From contig NC_084599.1 of the NCBI RefSeq assembly GCF_033807715.1, forward strand, positions 26,964,125 through 27,028,124: a stretch of DNA of 64,000 nt, read 5' to 3'. Under the pieces are notes generated by a model that was given only the letters and a program-made list of their open reading frames with translations, did no database searches and was not told the origin of the DNA. This stretch comes from Cololabis saira. Taxonomy: Eukaryota > Chordata > Actinopteri > Beloniformes > Belonidae. Made by a program: the position numbers and the translations under genes. Each line of letters opens with the position of its first letter. Position 1 is the stretch's first letter. This document shows, one piece after another, positions 36,282 through 47,800 of the stretch.

Positions 36282-39200
36282 AATGCTCTGAAAGCGTTTG
36301 CGGGGAAAGATGAAGGTGGGATTCAAGCGACCACACCCTGAGTTAACCCAACGACTCCACCAGCCTCAGCTCTTGCAGAAAGTCATTTGCAGAGGACCAC
36401 TGCTGGTTTAGACAAGGAAGCTAATTTTAAACTCCAAAGTAAGGCTGGAAAGACAGGAATAAACCTTTTGATTTTTTTTTTCCTGTTCTGAAAAAAATCC
36501 CCAAAAAAACAGCTTAGTTCATTGCCTTTTATGGCTCAAATATAATGTGTGTGATATTTCACCAAGGAATTCGTAAAAATAACCCTTAAATACACAGCGT
36601 ATAACTTCTCATTTATGCAAAGAAAATAGTGGGACTGGCCACTGAGGTTAGTCAAGACATAATTTTAGCCGTTTCACTCTGGTACCACTGCTAGCAATGC
36701 AAAGTCCCCCCTAATAGCATAAATACTGCTCTTGTAATGGTGCCTGGGGAATGTCTCATTTGGAGGAGAGGAAGACGGTACAGTAGAGCAGAACCTTTTA
36801 GCCCAAAGCACACATGTGCATGCACACAAATGTCGTGGCAGCCCCGCTGCAATCGGATCATTAACCCCAAGTAATCTACAAACATTATATTTATTGAAGA
36901 CGCCGCTCCAGCTTAAGTGCGCACACAACCAAGCCACGTTAATTCATTCTGGGTTTCAGAAAAATGGGATATTTGTGAACTGCGATCACACGCAAGTCAC
37001 GACCCTTAGTGTTCATATACACTCTTGTGTCTGCGTCTACAGTTTCAGCAGCGACAGAGAGAGAACACGACTAAGAGTGTGTGAGAATCGTGATCCCGCG
37101 TGTGTTTGCGTGGCATGACTCTGCCAGTGATGCAACTCACAGCCTTGATCTAGACTTCTGCCTCCATGTGGCACCCACTGTGCCTTCTCCATTAATCAAT
37201 AGGACGGATGAAGACAGACTCCTGCTGCTCTGCGAGGGAAAACAGTAGCTTGCATTCCCGACTGCATGGATGTGTGTGTGTGTTTGTGCATGTACAAGAG
37301 ACGAGAATGCCCTTGGGTAAAACGTGGCAGACATGGTGCTAACCTTCAAGGCTTCCTGCCTACACAGATCATCTGTACTTGATTTGGCTTCTCCTACATC
37401 GAGTAAACATTGGATGACTACATTGGAGGATTTGAGAATAGGGCAATGTTTACCAGCGTATTAAACCCAATTTTGTTAAAACGTCCAATATCTTTGGAAA
37501 ATGAAAAGAAAGACATTTGATTTTTTTACCTTAATTTGTAAAAGTAGTATTCTCCGAAATTTCCCAATTTTGTCAACTTTTAGGAGTTTGGAAAGTCCTT
37601 TTAGAATCTTAAATGAAATTGTACACTAAAAAAAATAAACTTGATACAAAGCTTCTTTAAGGTTACAACGCTATGCCCTCTTTTCAGTGTGATCCAATGC
37701 TTTAGAGGAGCAATGCAAGTCTTTATATTGGTCAGGGTCACCTTCAATTCTGAAAGCAATTACACACACAACTGTAATTACTCGCTCCCAAATACACAAA
37801 CAGCTATTGATGTGTTTATTTACACTATTTTAAAACCTGAGCTATTAAAATGCCTGAAGGGCAGTCTGTTGAGAGGCTTTTGAAAAAAGGTTTAAGACAC
37901 AAGCTTGAAGTACAACAAAGCTTGAAATAAGCATTCACTTTTAAATGACCAAAAAGTACACTTCTGTAATGTAGCCTGCTATTGCTTTGTTTTTTTGTCG
38001 GCTGATTAAAGAACTAACACTCTAAAGAGAACAGATGAACCCGTCACTTAAATTTGTGCAAAGGGTATAGTTAGCAAGAATAGCTTCTTGGGCGTTATTG
38101 AAATCCCTGAGGCCAGATGCATGTATATAGTGTGCATGGATAAACCAGGCATTCTCCTTTTCATATACCGGTATATGTGCAAATCCCACATTTCTCAGAC
38201 CATGTGTATATGCTTTATTTGTTGTTGCTTTGTTTTTAGTTTTTAAGTTTGTACACACTTTCTCATTCAAAGTGTGTCCACTATTTACTGGCTGTGAGCT
38301 GATGCACTTCTTAGCTTGTTTGTATTACAAACATTCATTGATTCAGTGTGTTTTTGAGCAAATGACTAAGTAGGGGGTGTCAAAATCCATTTGTGGATAA
38401 AAATGAGACTCCCCTTTCCATATTTCCACTCCCAATTGTACTTATATGTACAGTTTTACGAGGATTCCAATGTATGGACAACAGCCATAGTTGCATGTGG
38501 CTTTATAACCAGGCAATGAAAATGGTTTTGGGAATAAAGCACCAGTCCCACGTGTTTTGGTAAAGTAGTAACACACGTACTTCTGCTAACAGACACTTGC
38601 AAGGCCCAATGTTAGATTTCAAAATTGTGAAATTTGATTTTTCTCTCTAATATAATGGATGAGTCTTTTGTGATATCAATCACTAATTTATGAACAGCCC
38701 TAGGTCATCTGCGTTTTTGTCTTTTTGAGGCCAGACATGAATGTATTCTGTTAGGTGTTAGGTTAAGAATATTATTTGAGAGTCGATTGGACAAACATGC
38801 ATTTCTTTCTGGACTTAATTGTATCATATTGCATATTTACTTTCAGATGCACCACCGGTGCACTGATCAATGGGAGTGGTGTAGCTAACAAGGGCTAATA
38901 AGCATTTTTGTAAAAAAATGTATTGACTTAGACTTGAGAAAAAAATTTCCTATTTGGTGAGGAAGAAAAAATATTTTTAATGGAATTCTATTGTGGACAG
39001 AGATGTTTTTTAGCTAGCACTTAGTGGTTCTCAGTATTATTGCATATCAAGGCCCTTTCCTATTGACTTTAAGTCTAAAGATGGATTCATGCTTCTACGA
39101 AGCAACTACACACATGGCTTGTTCATTGCTGTATCCATTTGTGTTCTTTTCTGAATCACTGTGGCTTACAGCAGCTGCAGCTTCCATTTGCTTACTTCCT

Positions 39201-42099
39201 GTATGGCAATGGAGAAAATGAAGCACCTCCTGCATGAGTTAGATCTGATAAGTTTTGAACAGCAGCAACTTTCACTGACATACCTACAATCAATCTTTCT
39301 AGCTGGCTTGAAAACGAAGAGGTAGTTCAAGTGGAAAAGACATGCAAGAATATACGAGGCTACCAAGCAGACCAATCGCATTTGTTGTGATCTGAGTCAA
39401 CCCGACATTTCCAGGGCGGTGTATGTCAGTGACATTTGATTACACAAATTATCATGTTCAAGCCAAATTTAAAGAAACTAAATGGAAAATGGGAGGAAAA
39501 AAGAAAGAAAAAACGGATTCAAATATAGGTGTGTGTATAGACGCCTTCTCTTAAAACTGACCTTAGAAGATGGTTAAGGTCGCTAAATGTACAACTAGTT
39601 ATATGTATTTAAGGAAATTTAGTTATCTATGGTGTTTACATTTTCGTTAAGTACTTGAAAAATTAAACATGACTAACATTACAAGACACTACAAGTGTTC
39701 TATTAAGTTTTAATTAAAATGTAATACACATGACCTCCAACTTTGATTCAAAAAGTGCAGCACCATCATGTAAATGACTCAATTTCACTATATTTCTAGT
39801 AGCAATTAACACTGAAGTTTTAGGCATAATTGGCTAGAAAAGGTTCAAAGCCAGATTTAAGTTTGTTTTCTAAATGGAAATGAGGAATGTGCGTAATTTC
39901 CTGGCGTTCCAAATGGCTAAATGACTTGAATGGAAAGCCACAGAGGGCATTTCTCCCACAGAACTTAAATCCTGCAGAAATGTTATCGGTCACTGGGAGG
40001 TTTTGCCTCCTCGGTGTACTGCAAGGCCGTTTGTGTGTTTTCAATGTAACTTGTGATATTTGGCTGAGGCTCAGTGCCCTCTTTGTTAGCCATTGTGCTG
40101 AGATGAATGAATCTTTCTTCCAAATTTTATACAGAGATGCTCTGTGTGAAACCATAGAGACACCTTTGAGACCACTAAACTGATGTACAGACTTCGTGTA
40201 GTAACCAAGAATAGGACTAAACATGAACTGCTTTAAATAAGACTATTAACCTTTGATTTAAAATACATTCTGTAATCTTATAGGAGGTAAGAAATGTGGT
40301 TTTACCATGAATTAACTTTTTTTTCCCCCCACTAATCTAACTTGTTTTAGTATTAAAATAAAATGATGATATCATTATCGTAATTACGTATGGGGTAACG
40401 TATACTATAATCACAACAAGTTACTAATAAAAGGAAAATCCAGACATGAAATCCTGTATTACTTCTTAACCCAAGATGCCCTGATTGGATTGGTACATTG
40501 TGATTTGACATCGCCTGCCTGACAATCAGACAAAGGGGGCTCAAGGGGCAGATGACAAACACTCGTAATCCCCCCCACCAAAACTCCCGCCAAAACCCAC
40601 AACAAACGCGGGGTGAAGACAGACTTATTCAGAGCATATTAGGGAGGTGAAGGGGGCCAGGCACAGAGGGACCCTCTTCATTGGGCTGTCCTAATCGTCT
40701 GAGACAACCCCTTCAGTGGCAAACCTTTCCCGCCTACAGACCCCACCCCACCCCCTACGGCAAGTCCCAGACACATCCAGAGTGTTTACAAGGGCAGGCG
40801 GCCATGAAGTGGGGAAGCTGACCAAAATGAACAGCCCCCTTGGGAGCGTTACTTTAATTGTCCATCTTCTTTGTCCAAATTAAACAAGCTGGAGCATGTT
40901 GGAGTATCCATAAACATAAGCACCCCGCCCACCATCACCACCCCACTTTAGACGGACTGGCACGTTCCATAGAGAATGCCACTGATGCAGAATGATGAGC
41001 GAGACCCCATTGTCTCGTTATATTGTCTTCAATTAGGGAGGAGAAGAGGGGGGACAATGAGAGGAGCATTTGTAATCATGAGCCTCCCCAACTCATGCTG
41101 GGAAACAGAACTTCATTATACCCAATGGTCCCACATTGACGATAAAACTCAGAAAATATGTGGTTCGTCCTATATGGAAATTTTTGAGCATAAATGACTC
41201 GGAAAGAAGTGAGTCACCAGGAAAAGCTGCAGGGGGTTCTGAAGCTGAAGATAACAAAAGGTGCAGGCGGGGGCAAATCTTCATCTTTATCCGCAGTGCA
41301 AGTTAACAGATTCCAACTTATGGAATTGCACTTTTCTCCTAATTACAACTTTTGCTAACTTACCTGTCTCGTGTACATTCACAAATCTTCTATTCAGGGT
41401 TTTAAAAGTGAGACTTTGAAGGGTTTTAAAAAAAGAGTGAGTGGATTAAAATTAGACAAAAAAAAAGTCACAGATAATACTTCAAAAAGAATTAAAAACT
41501 CACGTTTCTCTGAGTGACTTTTTGCAAGGATAAATTTACAGTCGTCAAGTGTCGCCATGATGTCTTTTCATCTTTACTCTGAGAGTGCTGTACAAACTAA
41601 GCTCTGAGAACTGAAGCTCCAGCAGCTCTGGTGTCAGAGCCATCTGTAAAAATGAGACTTCTCGAAGAAAGAGAAACTCGAGAGCGTTTACCTGGAGAGC
41701 GTTCAGCTGAGAAATGACTCCAGGCCGACATCTCATCGCCTTTGTGGCTCGCCACGTCATTTTAAATCATGTACCGCCGTGCTTAGGATGTTGAGTTTTG
41801 TTAAAATCCCCCAACCGGACAAATACATCTTTCATAAAATTGTGGAAATTATTTCTTTTATTTGAGATTGTTGCTCGATTGAAGCCCTATCCCAGACGCC
41901 CCCATTACCCCAGTGCTCGCAGCACAAAGAGCTAATCTGAGACAAGCACCCGCACCAGCTTCGACACATTGTTAATGAAAAACTGGGGTAATTTTGTTTT
42001 ATTCAAAACATGTAAATGAAGTATGAAGTGAAAGTCATCATTATTATTGGGCAACAGAGAAGTTACAGAGATAGCTGCGTATTTTCTCCCCATACATAC

Positions 42100-42520
42100 T
42101 GTGCTTTATTTTACTCAGTAACACTATCAATTGCTCTCTCACCAGATAGATCAGTTGCACCAGACATAATCCAAAATGTTTTTGATTCGGCCCATGTGCA
42201 GATGAAATCAGCCTGCAATGGGTGCCAGACATAAGGATATCCATCAAGTCAAGCTGCCCCGGGGCCGAACATCCTTTACTGCAAGGCCCCATTCCCTTAT
42301 CTGATTCCAGCAGACGGGGCGAGATGATGGCCATGCCAGCCAGAGTCTTTGATTTTTCTTTAAGTATGTCCCTCTGCTTTCACACTAGTTTATTGATCGC
42401 CGACAGACCTAATTTTGTTCCTCTGCTTCCGGAACACTATTTGTCACATGATCTCCCAGATGAGGATGGCAGAAAGGTGAAGATATACTAATCCTCTTCA
42501 TTGCAATCTCAAACATTGCA
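42100..42520. promoter_or_regulatory. Candidate conserved non-coding block
   Basis: Repeat-free, balanced composition and rich in homeodomain-like TAAT and GATA/TATC words, including CCTTATCTGATTCC near 42294. No reading frame persists in a convincing way. Conservation is suspected from appearance only. Confidence 0.2.
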
Positions 42521-43289
42521 TTTTGTGATTATTCATTTATTTATTTATTTTTTTTGGCTCATCCTGCCAAATTTTTCAATACCAAAGACTCCCTAGGCCA
42601 GAGTATAAATGACACTTAAGAGTTATTTTTCTACGTAGAACAATGGGCTTCATTCATCCATTTGCAAAAGGGTTAAATCGAATTAAGTAAGTACAAAAAG
42701 AGCACTATGGTAGGACTTTTCTCTTTAAAAATGTTGATTTTCAGTTGATTCTCACATGTTTTTGACCAGAGGCTTAATAGTATATGTGACCTTTTAGGAC
42801 TTTAAACATTCCTCCATGTTGAGCCGCACAATGCAACAGTGGAGGCGAGGGAGCACCAGCATCGTCACTCTACCCAGATGGCGGCAGAGAGTATGTAAAT
42901 TGGTTCATTAACCTTACAGCACTTTAACCAGTAGGCCATGCAAGGGGCTTGTTCAATCTAGGTCTTTGAGTTTTCTTGAATTTTATTAACACCCATTAAT
43001 AACACCGGGAAACTTTCCCTAATGGCACAACGGGGTTTGCTGTGATCATATCAGACACTTTAGTAATTATACACGATGTCCCAATGATTAGCACTACTGA
43101 GATCATTAAACCATGTACTAAAAAAGAAAAAAAAGGAGAGCATCTAATTTACATCTAAAGATGGTTATCCATTTTCTTTTCTTGGTGGGAAAACATTTGG
43201 AAAAAAAACATTATCACACCACTCATTCCATCTGACAAGCATGTTTGGATCTTTAACCCCAGACAATGGAAGGGCAAAAAGAAAAAAAA

Positions 43290-43306
43290 GGGGGGGGGGG
43301 GGGGGG
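43290..43306. repeat. Poly(G) run
   Basis: About 17 consecutive G residues directly following an A-run; it gives proline and glycine runs in false ORFs. Confidence 0.95.
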
Positions 43307-45292
43307 TGAAAAATGGGAAGGGGGGCTGCATTTTCATGTGGCGTGTTCTTCAGTGCATGCAGAGTGTGTGAAAAATTGGCTTGTAGTGAGTGTCTGTGAG
43401 CGAGCTGCCAGCAGTGAGGGCTTGCACCTGGAGCAGGGAGGAGCAAGCGAGGGGCCAAGGGTCACACTGTGGGCCAAACAGGATTGGAGTTCTCCGTCTT
43501 CCCAAGGAGGCCAGACGACCCCCGCGGCTGAATCACACAACACCGGCCTTTCACGCCCCTTCCTTCCTTTTCCTTTTCTCCTTCCTCTTCTGGCCCGCTC
43601 CTTTTTTTTTTTTTCTCCTTCAGAAAGCACGGTAATCCATAGCCCACTCAGCTATCAGCCGCTCAATTATCCCTCCAGTTCCACTATTTTCTTCCCCATT
43701 TTCTAAAATGGAGATTCAAAAACAATTAACCTCTTCGAGCTGGGGATGTTTTCCAGAAAAAGGGGACAGTGGTAATTGAATGGCTCCACCATTTACATTC
43801 CTGACCACGAGTTCACTCCTTCATGCTCAAATCTGGTTACCAAAATACTAATCTGTGCCTCTGATTTTCCAATTTCATTAGAGGATGTTGTATTATTAAG
43901 CTATAAAGTTTTAATCTAACATCTTCATAACACTGCTATAACCTGCTTCAATAATAACCAAGCGATTGTTATTTCTACCTAAACGCTTATGTGTAAGTGA
44001 TTCTGGAGATATTAATTCGTTTACAGGAGCCCAACACATGGCAATTACATTTAATAGACAGCACTTTTAGAAAAAAATAATACAACCAGACCATTTCAGA
44101 CAAAGTGTCTATAAGCTGTATCCCCCAACATTCTCAGCCTTCAATAAAATCTCTCCCCCTACGTTATGGAGGGGCCTCCTATTCATCTCCAGGTAGCAAG
44201 ACCCAAAGTGTAGGAGGGAGGAACAACTTGTTGCACCCATTGAGCTTTTTATTACTTCCCCCTTCAAAGGACGGTGGCACAAGAAGAGACAACCTCAACT
44301 CTTATAGATGCCATGATGCACAAACAGAAAGCTCAGACAAACATAGAGGGGGGCAGTTTATCAGCAGAAGCTCGGGGCAGATTTGACCAACCTTTGGTTT
44401 TCGAAACATCATATTTGAGAAGATTATATTGTTGTGGATGTGGTGAGAGAGCCCCTCCAGCTGTTAGGGGATAATCCCCTAACAAACAAGTTTATCAAAA
44501 ATGGACACAGTTGAGAAAAACAACTGGGATCGCAGCGAAAACATCACCACAGTCGGTTAGAAATAGCAAAATATGCCTACCTAAGCAGCACCAACCAGCC
44601 ATTTTCTCTTGAGCACGCTAGCATATAATGTAGCCAAGTGAGGCACAGGCAAAATGATGCAATCTCTATCCAACAGACACGGATAGAAATAATGAGGAGT
44701 AGAAATCAAAACACTGTTGGTGACTTTCACTTCATTTGTGAAAGAACAGCACATACTGAAGAACATTCACGCACTAACGCTATTTTTCTTTGCAGATTTC
44801 AGACGCTACAATGAAACACAACTACCATTAAAACCGAAATGCAAAAAACAACCGGGCCCTTGATTAAAAGATGGAGTTAAGGAGCCAGAATTTTATTTTA
44901 TGTTTGTTTTTCAGATTCCTATTCATTAAAAATGGGATATTCCCATTTCATGAAGCTCAATCCTTTTACGCAAGATGAAGATGAAGGCTTAATAATACCA
45001 TAAAGAGTCCTGTGAGCGGTATGGAAATAAGTTTAAGTGCAAACAATGTAGAGGAGCCACATATAACACCAGATAAACCTCGTTCTTGTTGATGCTCGTC
45101 TGAACGACAAAGCTTAAAATCTCACTCGCGCACACACTGGGATGCGCAAGGCACAAAAGAAGACTGGAGAAGTCTTTGATGTTTCCTCATGGGTGTGTGC
45201 ATTGCAGCTTTGTGAGTCACTCTCACACTCCATCCATACAGGCTTCACGGCAACAGCAGCACAGTACCAATGAAAGTGCAACCCTGGTGCCC

Positions 45293-45319
45293 CACACACA
45301 CACACACACACACACACAA
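45293..45319. repeat. (CA)n microsatellite
   Basis: About 13 CA units. Confidence 0.95.
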
Positions 45320-46854
45320 TCACAAACATGATAGTGGGTCTTGACTGGGGATGAAGAGCAAGGAAACGAAGTCAAGGCTCTGGCAGGGCAAACTAGGCGA
45401 ACCAAAAAAAAAAAAAGTAGGAGAAGAAGAAAGCGTAAAGCAACTGGCGGCACTCCACACAGACTGGAACTTCTCTTGATCATTACGTCTAGCCCTCAGG
45501 TGTCTGGGGGTCGGGCTGAATATAAGAAAAGGTTGGATTGAGGGTGGTGGGAGGATGGGATGGAGGTGCAGTGGGTGACTGTAGATAACACAGCAGCCAG
45601 ACAAAGAGGGAATATGAGTGCTGCCTACATACCAACAGCATCAAGGAAGGGAGGGTGGGAGGCAAGGGAGGGAGCGACGAGAAGAAAAGAGGAGGGTTAT
45701 AAAAATTTGATTAGACAATCCTTCGCTGAAGTGACTTTCTGTGTCGGTTTGCTTTTCTTTCTTTTCTCTCTCTCTCTTTTTTCTTGTTTCACCCCCCCTC
45801 CTTGCCAGTTCCCCTCCTTTCTCGCTCCTCCAGACCGCTGCCTCAGAGAACAGGGCAGACAGATTTTATAGGTCCTAATTAAAGCCATCTGAAGCCTTTC
45901 AAAACATCAAATGGCCCCGGTCCCCCACTCTTTCCCTCTGATTGTGTAGAAGGCACGAAGAAAAAAAAAAAAAAAAAAAAAAATCAGAGGGCACCTATTT
46001 TTGCCTTGACTCAAAAATGTACATAAATTTTGAACCCCCGTAATCCACCCCCACATCCCCTTCTCCTCCCTCCCCTGACCCCCAGCACCACCTCATTTCC
46101 AATCAATAGAAGGGTTCAGTGAGTGACATGACCTCATAAGGTGAAATTCTATTCAGCGGAATCTGACACACACTAATGCATGTTTGAGTTTATAATAGCT
46201 AGAAAACCCATTTCCTTTTTTTTTTTTTTTTTTTTCCTCCATTCTTTTTTGGAAAACTTATTGCCATTTGAAGTGGCACATAACTGAAGATTCACCCTTA
46301 TCCTGCCCAGCGGGTTGAAGTGAAGTGCAGCCCTGTTTTAGTGCGCTTCAAGTGCTCCATTTATTTCTCCTCCTGTCGCCCCCCCTCCTAATTGTCCTCA
46401 TTGAGCCGTGTGGACCGGTTGCACAGCCTGCATGCCTGACTGACTGACTGCCTGACTGGGGTCAACGGGTTTACCGTGTGCTTTTTTATCTATATTTCAT
46501 GCTATGGCGCTGCGCGGAGACAGGCGCACGTCCACAATGGGGAACATTCACAGACACTCACAAAGAATCTCGTCAGAAGGAAGAAAAATGAAATCAGAGC
46601 ATTTTTTTTTTTGCATTAACTGATGTCAAATGTGTTGACAGTATTACATCATGGAAAAGGTTTTAAAAATGTTTAAATCTTATTTTAATTGTAACAAAAA
46701 AGAACAGACAAGCACATGGCGTTAAAGTATCACATGCAGTAATACAAATGCATGCGGCAATCAAATCCATCCATTCCACTATTGCTTTCAGAATTGAAAA
46801 CAATTACAAAAAAAAGTGATTAAAATAAGGAAAAAATATAACGTGTCCACTTAC

Positions 46855-47270
46855 AATTCATTTCAATAACTTCTGGGCGTCACTGTCTCGCCCAGGCTGC
46901 GTCCCCGCTCGGACACGGAAAAAAGTGTCATCGGGGAAGGTTTCATCCTCATCGACGAGGGCGCGCATCTTCATCGGGAGGAGATAAAAGTGTGCGTTAA
47001 GATATAACACCTGGTCAGCCCGGTCAGGCCGGAGAGGGACAGCGGACGTCCGATTGTTGCCGATGTCAGGTCTTCAGTGATGCCTGCACTCGCCGGGATT
47101 GAGCGCTGAGAGGACAGGGGAGCGCACAGAAAGACGTCATGTGAGCCGGGGCGCGGCTCGCTATTGGCCGGCCGGCTGGAAGCATGATACGGCTGCTGGG
47201 CGCGCCATTGGCTCAGCGCGGGCGCGGAGGCGCCGCCTCGCCCGGCTGTGTGCAAGAATGTGAGTGCGGC
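46855..47270 (-). promoter_or_regulatory. CpG-island promoter and probable first exon of a minus-strand gene
   Basis: This is the only strongly GC- and CpG-rich stretch of the right half. Read on the minus strand it has two CCAAT boxes (plus ATTGG at 47207-47211 and 47163-47167), then a GACGTCA CRE-like site (about 47133-47139), then a probable transcript region. A strong donor GTAAGT follows (plus 46849-46854), giving an exon end at 46855. A 38-codon frame (46974 to 46858) ends in TGA that overlaps a further ATG (46861-46859), just before the donor. The gene could not be identified; later exons would lie to the left. Confidence 0.5.
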
Positions 47271-47273
47271 TCA

Positions 47274-47348
47274 AGCCTGATTTATGGTTCCGCGGTACCC
47301 TACGCCGTAGGCTCTGCGTTGGTGTAACGCGGAACCATAAATCAGCCT
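47274..47348. mobile_element. Short MITE beside the CpG island
   Basis: 75 bp with ends AGCCTGATTTATGGTTCCGC and the near-complementary GCGGAACCATAAATCAGCCT, bordered by TCA on both sides. The interior word CCCTACGCCGTAGGCTCTGC also occurs in the longer element at 55928-56403, so both belong to one family. Superfamily not assigned. Confidence 0.75.
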
Positions 47349-47519
47349 TCAGTATTCATAATTTTTCAACAGAGGAGGAGGAGGGGTGGTGGTGGTGGTG
47401 GTGTTGGGAGGGGAGAGGGCATAACTAACAAATTGTAACAAATTGTTCCAAATACACTATATACACTGGTGAACAAGCTGTAGTTTGCACAAAAGTTGCA
47501 CAAGTCACTTTTCGGAGCA

Positions 47520-47800
47520 TGTATTTTACAATGTTTTTATCTTATTGCTCTTATCCATTCCTAACTTGGAGGAAATTTTGCTCTTGGTGTTTTAATTCTT
47601 TTTTAGCCTCATGTCTTTTATTTCTTATATTTATTTCATGAACTGCAGCACTTTCTGTCGAGCCGAAGCTGTCTCTTGTTTTATGTGTATGTGTTCTTCT
47701 TAAATGTCTTGTTCCTGAACTGATTGTTTGTTTTCTGTTAACTCTCGACTGCAAAACCAGTTTACCTTTGGGTATCAATAAAGTAACCTGAACCTGATGT
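47520..47800 (+). repeat. LINE-like 3' tail
   Basis: Ends with TTTGGGTATCAATAAAGTAA followed by CCTGAACCTGATG, the type of 3' end seen on several fish non-LTR retrotransposons. No coding part is left, and the left boundary is approximate. Confidence 0.45.

Larger units (their letters stand above)
35090..46850. other. Gene-poor region between the basic exon and the CpG island
   Basis: No confident exon. Several blocks of even base composition, free of repeats (about 40840-41000, 42100-42520, 42980-43110, 43860-44080), look like conserved non-coding DNA. Between them lie G-runs (36262-36281, 43290-43306), A-runs (45961-45983), a T-run (46217-46235) and a CA repeat. Confidence 0.35.

Noticed and set aside
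45223..45604. Minus-strand ORFs of 86-94 codons
   Set aside because: They arise from a CA repeat, an A-run and purine-rich sequence and lack protein-like composition.
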